Positions 23,707 through 35,390 of a stretch of DNA of 64,000 nt are shown here, piece by piece; position 1 is the stretch's first letter; each line of letters starts with the position of its first letter. The DNA is from Isoetes taiwanensis. Taxonomy: Eukaryota; Streptophyta; Lycopodiopsida; Isoetales; Isoetaceae. The stretch covers positions 3,066,472 through 3,130,471 of the forward strand of contig JAJEKV010000077.1 in NCBI GenBank assembly GCA_021234155.1, written 5' to 3'. Both the position numbers and the translations under genes were made by a program. The notes beneath the pieces are model-generated. The model did not search any database, was not told the DNA's origin, and saw only the letters and a list, made by a program, of their open reading frames with translations.

Positions 23707-24400
23707 AAAACATCAGTTTTGGTAGGTCTACGTGTCCTGTTTTCAAAGAATCCTACATGTGGATTTGTGGAGGTATGGTTTTGTTCGATAATGGTGTTCT
23801 TTTTTCAGTGGACTAAAACATCCACTGTTGTTTTGTAGTTTCTTCTATTGTGACATGTCATTTTATAATACAATCCACTGTAGGAAAGAATACTTGAATT
23901 TCTACATGTCCAATAATTCTATTGTCACATGTCTTTATAGATGTAGGAAAGAATATTTGATTCTCTACATGTCCTATACTTTCATTCACATGTCTTTATA
24001 GTAGTAGGACAGAGTACTTTATTTGCTAAGGCATTGTAGGAAAGAATACATGAATTATGACATGTGTAATACTTCTATTGTCACATGTCTTTATAGAAGT
24101 AGGAAAGAATACTTGATTCTCTACATGTCGTATGCTTCCATGTCACATGTCTTTATAGTAGTAGGATAGAGTACTTTATTTGCTAAGGCATTGTAGGAAA
24201 GAATACATGAATTACGACATGTGTAATACTTCTATTGTCACATGTCTTTATAGAAGTAGGAAAGAATACTTGATTCTCTACATGTCCTATCCTTCCATAT
24301 CACGTCTTTATAGTGGTAGGGGAGATGAGTACTTGATTTGCTACATGTGATGCACGCGTGCGATCACATGTCCTTATACTAGTATTCCATGTAAGACAAG
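23707..24400 (+). repeat. Left subterminal ACATGTC repeat array
   Basis: About 15 copies of ACATGTC or close variants occur in 700 bp, in two contexts: CACATGTCTTTATAG and CTACATGTCCTAT, joined by GTAGGAAAGAATACTTGA. In CACTA elements subterminal repeats bind the TNPA-like protein. Applying that role here is inference. No protein-coding frame. Confidence 0.75.
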
Positions 24401-24445
24401 TTACTTCAACTACTTCAATTACTTAACACCTATTTTCGCATAATA

Positions 24446-24945
24446 AAACCATCAAGAATTTGATTTGTATTCCTTGAGGGAGTGCAGGACCGCTGCAACA
24501 AATCCCTAAGCATTAATGTCATAGGACCATGCAAAATTCCAACAATATCCTAACATTTTGGATATTGTTAGAGAAAGACCATTAAACCACGCCTACATTT
24601 TTGCATAACAAACCATTAAGAATTGTGAGATGTATTTCTTTATGGATGATAGGACCATTCCAACAAATCCCCAAGCATTAAAATGGCAAGACCATGCAAT
24701 ATCCTAACATTATTCCCCCATTTTGAATATCGTTAGTGGAACACCATTAAACCGTTCCTACATCTTGGTATAATTTAGACCATTAAGAATTTGAGATGTA
24801 ATTGTTTATGGGGAATAGGACCATTGCAACAAATCCCCAAGCATTAAAAATGGCAAGACTATGCAATATCCTAACATTATCCCCCCATTTTGGATATCAT
24901 TAGTGGAACACCATTAAACCATGCCTACATCTAGTTGGTACTAAG
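24446..24945 (+). repeat. Three tandem copies of a 167-bp unit
   Basis: Units begin near 24446, 24610 and 24777. Each starts ACCATYAAGAATT and contains CAACAAATCCCYAAGCATTA and, towards its end, GATATYRTTAG and ACCATTAAACC. The second and third copies are most alike. Non-coding. Confidence 0.8.
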
Positions 24946-25090
24946 GTTTGCTATAGACGATCCAATAGTTATCCACGTCATCCAATGGTTTTAATTGTAT
25001 CTAATTTATCTTATCCAATGGTTCTTTCTAAGAATGCAATGGTTCTTTGAAAAACAAGATAACTTATTGCACTTAGACAATTTGCACTAA
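24946..25090. other. Spacer with CCAATGGTT words
   Basis: Short AT-rich spacer in which ATCCAATRGTT occurs several times. No gene. Confidence 0.4.
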
Positions 25091-28000
25091 GAACATATCA
25101 AACCGCAAAAAGTGTCCCGCAATCGACCGTAGAAACCCAAGTATTTTGTCGTTCGGGCAAGACAAAAGGCTCGGAATGGAGATTTGACTTCGCCATGTCG
25201 TCCCAAAACAAATAAATTACCCTAGGGACCAAGTTATACGGTCATTTTTTTGCAAGAGAAACACAAACCCTATACATGGCAGTATTCTGCACCCTCCGCT
25301 AAGGCCAATTCACTACGAACGTGTTGGGCATGAGCTACTTTGGCGCTTCCTGGAGCAGGGGTGGTCTTCTGCCCACGAAACTTGGTCTCCAGGGTAATGT
25401 CGATGTTTCGAGTCCGTTGGCGGTCGGATCATAGTTCGGGGTGGGAGAGTTGCCCGTCCCTCGGCAAGGACCTTCCGAGAGGACCTTTTGGTCGAATCGC
25501 TTCGAAGGTTTTAGGGCTCGTCTTTTTAAGCGTCAACGCCCCACTACCTCATGACATTGTGCAAGATCCTGGGTCCAATCGGCTGGGGTATGGCCTCCAA
25601 AACGAAACCCCGTGCCTTGCCGTGTTATTGTAGGGTTTACGTTATGGAGGTTTGCTTTGGTCCGTTGCACTTGGGACATGGTCAGCAAACAATTTGAAAA
25701 ACACGAGGCGTTAGAAATTGCAAGAATGGGGTTTGGATTTATTCTCCTCCTAGTTTTACAATTAAAAGTGTAGAGCCTTATGCATTAGCAAAATTGTTTG
25801 GGGTCACTTTCGGATTGGCGAATAGATCTAAACTCATATTTCAGTTCTCATGGCTCCCCATGCATGTTTAGAAATGGTCCACCTAGTTATCAAAGAAGTC
25901 AACCCGCGTTTTGGCCTCCAAAAACGTAAACCCCTAATCGCGTTGTTAGGTTATTGTAGGGGTTTACGTTATGGAGGTCGAGTTTTATCAGTTGCACTTG
26001 AGATCATGGTCGAGAAGCCGCAGTTTAAAACAAGAAGCAATAGAAACCGCGGCGAAATGGGGTTTGGATTTACCGAGGCGGGCTTTCCTACCCGGTGCTC
26101 CTCGGGAGGGCAAATGCCAATGCCTCCCTTCCCGGAGTTCGGCTTCCTATCCGGCCGTTGAATTCTCCATTCAAGTAACTTGCTTCGAGCAGGTTCAAAC
26201 AAATTCAAGATCTGTCCGGAGAACATATCAAACCCCAAAGTGTCCCGGTCGTGACCGTAGAAACCCAAGTTGTTTTGTCGTTCGGGCAGTACAAAGGTCT
26301 TAAATGGAGATTTGACTTCCGCCATGTCGTCCAAACAAATGGGAATTATCCTAGAGACCAAGTTACACGGCCATTTTTTTGCAGCAAAGAAGCACGAACC
26401 CTCTACATGGCAAAATTGTGCACCCTCCTCCGCAAGGCCAATTCACTATGAACGTGTTGGACATGAGCTACTTTATGCCAGGGGTGGTCTTCTGCCTAAA
26501 CTTGGTCTCCGTGGTAATGTCAATGTTTCGAGTCCGCTGGCGAGTCGGATCACGGTTAAGGGTGGGAGAATTGCCCGTCCAGGCCAAGGACCTTCCGGAG
26601 AGGACCTTTTGGGTCAACTTTACGGAAGGTTTTAGGGCTTCGATCTTAAGGCCAACGCCCTCCCACTACCTCATGACATTGTGCAAGATCCTGGTCCAAT
26701 CGACTAGGGTATGGCCTGCAAACGTAAACCTTGTGCGTTGCTAGGTTATTGTAGGGTTTACGTTATGGAGGTCGAGTTTTATTCCGGTTGCACTTGACAC
26801 ATGGTCGAGAAGTCAGCGCTTGAAAACAAGAAGCAATGGAAACCCGCGAAATGGGGTTTGGATTTCTGAGGCAAGGCTTTCCTACGGTGCTCCTCCTCCC
26901 GGCAAATGCCAATGCCTCCTTCCCTGAGCCCGGACCCCTATCCGGACCGCTGAATTCTCCATTCAAGTAACTTGCTTTGAGCAGGTTCAAAAAATTCAGA
27001 TCTGTCCGGAGAACATATCAAACGCAAAGTGTCCCGCAATGACCGCGTAGAAACCCAAGTGTTTTGTCGTTCGGGCAGTACAAAGGCTCCGGAATGGAGA
27101 TTTGACTTCGCCATGTCGTCCGAAACAGCGAAATTACCCTAGTGACCAAGTTACACGGTCATTTTTGCAAAAGAAAAGAAACACAAACCCTCTACATGGC
27201 AGTATTCTGCACCCTCCGCTAAGGCCAATTCACTACGAACGTGTTGGACATGAGCTACTTTGGCACTTCCTGGAGCAGGGGTGGTCTTCTGCCCATGAAA
27301 CTTGGTCTCTAGGGTAATGTCGATGTTTCGAGTCCGTTGGCAAAGTCAGATCACAGTTCCGGGGTGGGAGAGTTGCTGTCCGTGGCCAAGGACCTTCCAG
27401 AGAGGACCTTTGGGTCGAATCTACGAAGGTTTTAGGGCTTTGTCTTCTGGCCTCAACGCCCTCCCACTACCTCATGACATTGTGCAAGATCCTGGTCCAA
27501 TGGGGCTGGGCATGGCCTCCAAAACATAAACCCCGTGCCTTGCAAAGTTATTGTAGGGTTTACGCTATGGAGGCTCCGGCTTTGGTCCGTTGTACTTGAG
27601 ACATGGTCGAAAGTGCGTTTGAAAACACAAGGCAAGAGAGAAACCGCGGGAATGGGGGTTTGGATTTAATCTCCTCCTAGTTTTGCAATTAAAAGTCTAG
27701 AGCGCCTTATGCAGTAGCAAAATTGTTTGGGATCACTCGGGTTGGCCAATAGATCGAAACTCTGTTATTTCAGTTGCCATGGCTCCGCATGCATGTTTAG
27801 AAATGGTCCACCTAGTTATCAAAGAAGTCAACCCACGTTTTGGCATCCAAAAGCGTAAACCCCGTATGCTGCTAGGTTATTGTAGGGTTTACGTTATGGA
27901 GGCTCGAGTTTTATTCAGTTGCACTTGAGACATAGCTCTAGAAGTCTGCGCTTGATAACAAGAAGCAATAGAAACCGATTTAAATGGGGTTTGATTTACC

Positions 28001-28536
28001 GAGGCGTGCTTTCCTACCGTGCTCCTCCGAGAGGGCAAATGCCAATGCCTCCCTTCCCGGCCCGGTTTCCCTATCCTAATCGCTGAATTCTCCATTCAAG
28101 TAACTTGCTTCGAGCAGGTTCAAACAAATTCAAGATCTCGACCGGGAGAACATATCAAACCCCAAAGTGTCCCGCGAATGACCGTGTAGAAACCCAAGTT
28201 GTTTTGTCGTTTTGGGCAGTACAAAAGGCTCGGAATGGAGATTTGACTTTCGCCATGTCGTCTCAAATGAAGAAATTACCCTAGAGACCAAGTTACACCT
28301 GGTCATTTTTGCAAAGAAAAGAAGCACGAACCCTCTACATGGCAAAGTCTCGCACCCTCCGCTAAGGCCAATTCACTACTGAACGTGTTGGACATGAGCT
28401 ACTTTGGCGAGGGTGGTCTTACGCCCACCTAAACTTGGTCTCCGTGGTAGTGTCAATGTTTCGAGTCCGCTAAGGCAGTCGGATCCTGATTCGGGTGGGA
28501 GAATTGCCCGTCCGTGGCCAAGGACCTTCCAGAGAG
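25091..28536 (+). repeat. 1.92-kb higher-order tandem repeat
   Basis: The anchor GAACATATCAAAC occurs at 25091, 26221, 27011 and 28148, giving spacings of 1130, 790 and 1137 bp. Long and short half-units alternate, so the true period is about 1.92 kb (25091 to 27011; 26221 to 28148). Half-units share GTTTTGTCGTTCGGGCAGTA, CCAATTCACTA and ATGAGCTACTTT. The long form adds TTTATTCTCCTCCTAGTTTT and neighbouring sequence. The fourth half-unit is cut at about 28536. Frames in it are short and disagree between copies, so I do not call a gene. Confidence 0.85.
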
Positions 28537-28657
28537 TGCTTCTTTTGCTACAAAAAATGACCGTGTAACTTGGTCCCTAGGGTAATTTTGCTGTTTCGGA
28601 CGACAAGGTAAAGTCAAATCTCCATTCCGGAGCCTTTGTACTGCCCGAACGACAATA
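28537..28657 (-). repeat. Inverted echo of the 1.92-kb repeat
   Basis: This segment is the reverse complement of the part of the preceding repeat near 27062-27184: TTGTCGTTCGGGCAGTACAA appears here as its complement, followed by the AAATCTCCATTCCGGAGCC block. It marks an inversion breakpoint between the HOR and the minisatellite. Confidence 0.8.
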
Positions 28658-29625
28658 CCACCTAGGCTCCAACATGCCACGTAGGCTCCAACATGCCACC
28701 CACGCCCAACATGCCACGTGGGCTCCAACATGCCACCCAGCATGCCACCTAGGCTCCAACATGCCACCGGGCTCCAACATGCCACGTGAGCTCCAACATG
28801 CCACATAGGCTCCAACATGCCAAGTTGGCTCCAACGTGCCACCTAGGCTCAAGCATGCAAGGTGGCTCAAATATGCCACCCGTGCTCCAACATGCCACCA
28901 AGGCTTCAACATGCCACATAGGCTCCAACATGCCACCTAGGCTCCAACATGCCTCGTGAGCTCTAGCATGCCACCTAGGCTCCAACGTGCCACCCAGGCT
29001 CCAACATGCCACCTAGGCTCCAACATGCCAAGGTGGCTCCAACATGCCACCTAGGCTCAAGCTGCCAAGGTGGCTCAAACATGCCACCTAGGCTCCAACA
29101 TGCCACGTAGGCTCCAACATGCCACCTACGCTCCAACATGCCACGTGGGCTCCAACATGCCACCTAGCATGCCACCTAGGCTCCAACATGCCACCCGGCT
29201 CCAACATGCCACATGAGCTCCAACATGCCACATAGGCAACATGCCAAGTTGGCTCCAACGTGCCACCTAGGCTCAAGCATGCAAGGTGGCTCAAATATGC
29301 CACCTAGGCTCCAACATGTCACAAAGGCTTCAACATGCCACGTAGGCTCCAACATGCCACCTAGGCTCTAACATGCCTCGTGAGCTCTAGCATGCCACCT
29401 AGGCTCCAACGTGCCACCTAGGCTCCAACATGCCACCTAGGCTCCAACATGCCAAGGTGGCTCCAACATGCCACCTAGGCTCAAGCGTGCCAAGGTGGCT
29501 CAAACATGCCACCTAGGCTCCAACATGCCACGTAGGCTCCAACATGCCACCTATGCTCCAACATGCCACGTGGGCTCCAACATGCCACCTAGCATGCCAC
29601 CTAGGCTCCAACATGCCACCTTGCC
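28658..29625 (+). repeat. 19-bp minisatellite, forward arm
   Basis: Roughly 50 copies of a unit close to CTCCAACATGCCACCTAGG, with variants ending CGTAGG, CGTGGG, CATAGG and AAGGTGG. A superimposed higher-order period is visible: CGTGGGCTCCAACATGCCAC occurs at 28717, 29144 and 29569 (427 and 425 bp apart), with neighbours in the same variant order. Open frames on the minus strand (MACWSLGGMLEP-type) are a by-product of a unit that lacks stops. Confidence 0.92.
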
Positions 29626-30235
29626 ACCTTGCCATGTTTGAGCCACCTTGCCATGTTTGAGCCTAGGTGGCATGTTTGAGCCTAGGTGGCATGTTGGAGC
29701 CTAGGTGGCATGTTTGAGCCACCTTGGCATGTTGGCATGGAGTCTAGGTGGCATGTTTGAGCCACCTTGTCATGTTATTGGAGCCTAGGTGGGCATGTTG
29801 GAGCCCACGTGCCATGTTTGAGCCACCTTGGCATGTTTGAGCATGTTGAAGCCTAGGTGGCATGTCTGAACCACCTTGGCATGTTGGAGCCCATGTGACA
29901 TATTTGAGCTACCTTGGCATTTTGGACCCCATGTGGTGTGTTTGAGCCACCTTGGCGCATTGGAGCCCATGTGGCATGGTTGAGCCACCTGCTTGCATGT
30001 TGGGCCAGGTGGCATGTTTGAGCCACCTTGACATGTTGGAGCCTAGGTGGAATGTTGGAGCCACCTTGGCATGTCAGAGCACATGTGGCATGTTTGAGCC
30101 ACCTTGGCATGTTGGAACCTAGGTGGCATGTTTGAGCCATATTGGCATGTTGGCATATTGGAGCCTAGGTGGCATATTTGAGCCTAGATGGCATGTTTGA
30201 ACCACCTTGGCATGTTGGAGCCTAGTTGACATGCC
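29626..30235 (-). repeat. 19-bp minisatellite, reverse arm
   Basis: The same family continues in the opposite orientation (GGCATGTTTGAGCC, CCTAGGTGGCATGTTGGAG), switching strand at about 29620-29650 around CCACCTTGCCATG. It is more diverged than the forward arm. Together they form a long inverted repeat that could fold into an imperfect hairpin of several hundred base pairs if transcribed. Confidence 0.9.
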
Positions 30236-32185
30236 ACCCAAAATTTGCCAACGTCACCCCATGAAAAACCAAAAATATGCATCTTTTCATTAGTGGCCTA
30301 GTCAAACCTTGCTTACTTGGCATGTCATGTCACCAATTGGAGGGCCACATCATCTTTTCCATGCTCTTTGCTCAAGTGAGTCTCTTTAATGTGTCTTGAG
30401 AGCAGTCCCATATGAATGCCTGTTGGGAGAATCTTGAGAAGGTTTATACAGGACATGATTCTGGGGCCTCCTACGGCATGAGGTTAGGACCTTGTAGTTG
30501 ACTGGGAATTAATATCAACAATTGACTAAGTAGTTGCAATAACATGTATGAGGACCTCCCGAAATTTAAGGATGTGAGAATAAGTCCGTCGGGAGGATGA
30601 GGGAATACATCCTCTACCGTATTGACCTCCACATGTGGCACCAAAGAGAGACCTCTTATTTTGTCGATCTATCATTATTTTTCATGCAGTACAAGTCCAG
30701 TTGTTGGTATTCTCTCGATGCATAATCTGGATAATATGATTGGTGTTTATTAGACATCAAAGATGCTGATTTGTCAATGAGAAAGAAAAAGACTTTGGTC
30801 TTTTTAAAATTTTATTGTCTTTGTAGCAAGCATATTGTCGTTATAAGCGGAAGAAAAATGCTGTTTTAGGCTCTCCAGCAATTGAAGAGACTATGCCCGT
30901 GATATAGATTCTAGAACCAGATGTCTAAGAGAGTAACACTCTTTGCAGCAAGAATATGTTGGATTACATTTACAAGGCCAAATATTTGAAGAGCACCGCC
31001 TTGTAAAGCTTGAGAATTGCCTTTATTGCAAAAGAAAACGCCATGGGAGATCTACCAAATCTTCTCCTGTAAACTCAGCTTGAGTTGAAGAGGGAGTCGG
31101 ACAGATTAAATGAAGGATGCCCGAAGGAAGAATCATGATTGGTTCAAAACATGTAACAATGGTTCTAAGCATGGGAGCAGGAAAGGGGGATCCAATTATT
31201 GCGATGAATGAAAGTAAAAAAAGAAAAGAAAAGAAAAAGAACCAAAGGTTTATTTACATTGACCCTTGTCTCAATGCGGCTTAGTTTGATACAAAATCAT
31301 CGCCATTGGTCATTACCCGAAGCATTTCGGAATTTTGATATGGTGAAATTTTGCCGATTTTACATAGATGAAACATAATCAAATTGGAAACACGAGATTA
31401 ACAACTCAAGAAATTTAACAACTCCCTTCACGAGTCGTATTTGTGAATTCATTCCATTACTCCTAAGGCATAGGGCAATTGGGGGAACTCATTGGGGATA
31501 TAATTCGACTATATTGAGAGTGTAAGCATGGGATGGGCCAACAATTAGGTCAACATAATTGACGGGCCAGTTTGTTTCCCGCTTTGCACTGTGTGTTTAT
31601 TTCCCGGTTTGCCATGTTGGGCAGCTATGGTGATGGTCGTCTTTTAAATTTTGCAAATCTACTCTTGCTACTGGCTAGTAAGCAATCCTAGTGTTTTAAT
31701 TTAATATGAAAAATATGTAAGCCATATGGCCATGGCCAATATAGCAAGGGTATACACGCGTGGCGACGCCCCGCCATTTTATATGGCGTGAATATAGCGA
31801 ACCCATGGTGTCACATGTTGAAATGAAAATAAGAATTAAACTATGCAGTGAAAAATTAGCCCAGATGGATGGCCCAGATCTTGGCAGAGGTGGACGGCCG
31901 AGATTGCAATCTTCGTGGTGTTATCCTATTGGTTGGACTAAAGGAATGGACGGTCCAGATTTTAAAAAAATAGACGGCTAAGATGGCGATCCTCTTGCTT
32001 TCATCCTATTGGTTAACTTTTTCCCTACCAGATCGGTTTTCATTGTCAGTAGCTATTGGTTAACTTTTCCCGCCTCTCTATCGGGGTTTCCATTGCCCAG
32101 CGCTTGCATGCACACAACCACGCAGATCCGGCGAAGCGGGCGAGCAAACATCCATGGCGGTAGAAGCCGGTATGGAGCACACATT
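30236..32185. other. CACTA interior, no gene recognised
   Basis: Mostly unique-looking AT-rich DNA. An 80-bp phrase containing CAGAT..GGACGGCC..AGAT and TCCTATTGGTT occurs twice between 31860 and 32020. The 31760-31981 frame runs through that duplication and shows no domain. Confidence 0.4.
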
Positions 32186-32290
32186 CGGCAGCTTTGGCAA
32201 ATCCGGCGGCCATGGCGATGGCAAATCTTTGGTAGCTATGGCGATGGCAAATCTTTTGGCAGCTGTGGCAATGGCAAATCCGGCGTGTTT
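32186..32290 (+). repeat. About 30-bp GGCAATGGCAAATC tandem repeat
   Basis: Four imperfect units carrying GGCAGCT and ATGGCRATGGCAAATC. In one plus frame (32009-32365) this reads as Gly/Ser/Lys-rich repeats such as GSYGDGKSFGSCGNGKSG. It may be the remnant of a glycine-rich coding segment, but there is no other support. Confidence 0.6.
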
Positions 32291-32767
32291 TGTTATGTTT
32301 TTAGAGGCTTGTTTTTCGTTTATTTTCTAAGCTTTGTTTCTCTCAATCCGAACTCGAAAGCATAACATTTTTTCAGGACTAGGAAGCTTGATCGGTACCG
32401 GAAGCGCATTATTTTGCTTGGGCTTGAAGGGTTGCGGACTTGTCGGATGCAATCGATGGAACTAATTGCAGTAGCGTTAGAGCACGTAGATTCATTTCTG
32501 CGTTGCTATGATGGAGTGTATATCCCCTCAAAGCTCAACTTGTGGAAGAGGGCAACTTTGCTTAACAAAGGACATATAATCCTTGGGACATGGGGGTGGT
32601 CTGGCGCCTCATCTTATCATTTTTATCCTTTGCAATCTTTCTCATCATGATTTGTAAGGATCACAATAGCGGATGATTATTGATTCGTATGATTTTTCAT
32701 AAATTTAAAACCCTTTCATCTTACAGGCCTCGTTTTTACGAGATTATCCTGCAGCGTTATCCACAAC

Positions 32768-33154
32768 CATAATACAAACCATAACCTTCACAATTATAAT
32801 TAAATTCTCCCTGAAAACCCCCTTTGGTTTGGGTGCATATTCACACGGGGGGTGACTCGCATCGAGAGTCTGTTGGATAGGCATATGCACCCTTTATTCC
32901 TTGATCTACACCGCATATAAAGTTCCTCGCTTTTGTGGGGTATGCATGTACAAAATTTGCCATAATGTATAAGAAGATTTGCAAAATACTATAAGATTTA
33001 AGGTAATGTACTATATGGTGTTCATTTTGTACATGTGAAACATAATTTTAGGGGCTCTCGCCCCCACGCCACCCCGTGGTGAATATGCACCCAAACCAAA
33101 GGGGTTTTCGTGGGGAATTTAATTATAATTGTGAAGGTTATGGTTTGTATTATG
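32768..33154. mobile_element. MITE with 77-bp terminal inverted repeats
   Basis: The left arm (32768-32844) and right arm (33079-33154) are near-perfect reverse complements. Each runs from CATAATACAAACC through AATTATAATTAAATTC to TTTGGGTGCATATTCAC. The 234-bp centre is non-coding. A second copy of the centre and right arm lies at 54167-54424. The family is therefore mobile or was mobile, and this copy lies within the CACTA-like element. No clear target duplication was found. Confidence 0.88.
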
Positions 33155-34339
33155 AAATTTTTTGGCCTTCTGGGCCTTGGAAAAAAAATTATTCATATTT
33201 CTAAAAGAAAAGATCGACATATAATAAGAACATAAATTTTGTGCTATAATCACATTCTTAAGGTTTTCTATTGCATAAAAAGGAAAGGATAGTGGTTGGA
33301 CCATATCCTAAAAAAGAGATAAAACTTCGGATATACACATATATTGCCACAAATGAACATCATATGCCATAATTCCACATTCCGCGGCGCTATAAATAAT
33401 GTTCTTATGTAGTCATGTGGCAAGATATTTGCAATGAAAATAAATTCTATAATCCATTCTATGCTACAAAAAAATGTTGGTATGGACTTGGAGTTATTTT
33501 ATGAAGTCATGCACAACACCTGGAAATGTTTGAGGAAGGAATATCTAACATTCTTTATAAAGAACATAACATCCGGATAAAAGGACATGACATCACTTTC
33601 ACCACTTTGGTTATTGCTAGGCTAGATTTCTATTTTTAAGAATAGGATTCATGTGAGTTCCTCTCTTCTATACCGGTCCCAACTAACAAACTAGCATATG
33701 AGATCTTAAAACTCCAACTATGAAACTAGCACACAAGATTTTAAAATGAGAAAGTTGAAGCACATGTATATATAACCAGCAAAAGGTATTCCTTATTTTA
33801 CAACCTTGTGGTGAATTGATTTCTAACAAGGAGCTGTAAACTTTCTTTTCTTCCTCCTTGTATACTTTCTTTCTTCCTCCCTCGGCTTTCTTTTTGCTTC
33901 CCTGCATCATGAGATTGATTGAGAAATTAAAAGTATTCTTTTCATTTTTTCTAGAAACAAAAAGCTTTTAATATGGCATTGCACATGAGGAATGGGAGAA
34001 AAAAGCTTGCAAGTATGACAAGAACACTAATAAAACTCAAGGCATACCTTGAAACCCGGTAATAAGGGCGATGCATGGTGAAAATAAAAACTCAATGCAA
34101 ACAAATGCTTACTTCACGATCGCAATATCTAGCATAACCCATGAATTTCAGAGGACTTCTAGAATGCCTTGACCTCAACAATATAGTACATTTGCATTAA
34201 GAATATCCCAAAAACCGAAGTTGTAAATCGTCCGGCCCTCCATGAAGCAAAAGGAAAAATGAGAGTTTTTTTACTTATGTAAAAGCCTTCTCATTTGACG
34301 CTAGTACATAAATCCACGGCCTCTTGCATCACAGTGTTT
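33155..34339. other. CACTA interior, no gene recognised
   Basis: AT-rich DNA. The phrase after the MITE, AAATTTTTTGGCC, also follows the partial copy at 54.5 kb. A 75-codon minus frame at 33910-33683 is Lys/Glu-rich at its start but has no domain. Confidence 0.4.
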
Positions 34340-35390
34340 ACCTTTTGCTCTCGGCCAAGCCCCATCATGAGGTCGGAAAGTGCCATAAGGCCTCCTGGGC
34401 GGGGCCACAGGGGTTTAGGAAGCAATAGAAATTAATTACGCAAGCCAAATCAAACCGATGGGAGCCGATGCCCCGCATTTGCCCAAAAGAGGCCAACATT
34501 TTGAGGTAGAAGAAGCGTAAGAGCTCGTACGCAGAATAATTCATCCAATTTTCAATATCGGACATCTTTGCCGCATTGCACAAGTGTTACGCGAAGCGTG
34601 GAATCAAATTAAGACCGTTTTTGAGAAGCTAGGACTTACGAGGTTGTCTGGCCGCCGAGAAGGTTGGGAAGCCATATCTACTTAGTAGGATTTTTCTCTT
34701 GTGTAGATTCATTCGAATACTAACTGCTGGCGAAGTTCCAGATTTACCCCTTGCAATATCAACGGCCATGCTCTCATACCAGACCTACCAATCAATAATA
34801 ATGCCCACACAAAATAACCTGAAATAAAAGCGATCTGCATTAGGAAAATGAGAAAAACCCACATGCCCATATGTGGGATAGCTCGGTTCAAGTTCATATG
34901 GAGCTCGATATAAATTTCTCAGCTGTTAACACAAATGCATTGCGAAAGGAGGCTTTAAACAGCCAAGTAGAATGTCGGATCCGGCCTACCTGATGCAAAT
35001 GGAGCAACTGAGGTGACAGCCGCCGAGGCTAAATGAAAGAGAGTGCAACAAGGAACAACGATGATCCGGAGCTTGAACAGTCTGCTATAGGAGATTAAAT
35101 GTGGCGTAATCAGGAGAGCGGCAACTGAAGAGGTGGAGCTGGAAGACCCAACAAGAGAAGCCTCTTTATTACGCTTTTACCCCTACCGACCAAGCAACCA
35201 AAAGAAAAGGGGCCCATACGGATTTATCACCGTAACTGCACCACAAACCGGCTGACTCTTGTTTCCCTTGTAAATGCATGGGGACTGCTGTTCTGTGTTG
35301 GCGGAGTGCAAAAGATCGGCAAGTCGAAGAGCAAAAGAATGGAAACCCTAGAATACATGAGCTCGTCTTCTGCATGTTGGCTTTTTGATT
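34340..35390 (-). other. Possible captured host-gene exons in the CACTA-like element
   Basis: The GC content rises and the minus strand looks like a 5' gene region. An ATG at 35375 is followed by a Ser/Phe-rich stretch. A good splice donor follows CCATTTGCATCAG near 34990. A frame around 34920-34800 reads LRNLYRAPYELEPSYPTYGH. Another donor, GTAAGTCC, lies near 34640, and a 72-codon frame occurs at 34583-34365. CACTA elements often carry such fragments. I cannot name the gene, and the exon chain is inference. Confidence 0.35.

Noticed and set aside
28453-30140. Long minus-strand frames made of MACWSLGGMLEP-like and similar repeats
   Set aside because: They are the six-frame translation of a 19-bp minisatellite that lacks stop codons, and the phase rotates between units. 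There is no start context or conserved frame.
28658-30235. CRISPR-like array
   Set aside because: Units are contiguous 19-bp repeats with no unique spacers, in plant DNA with no cas genes.
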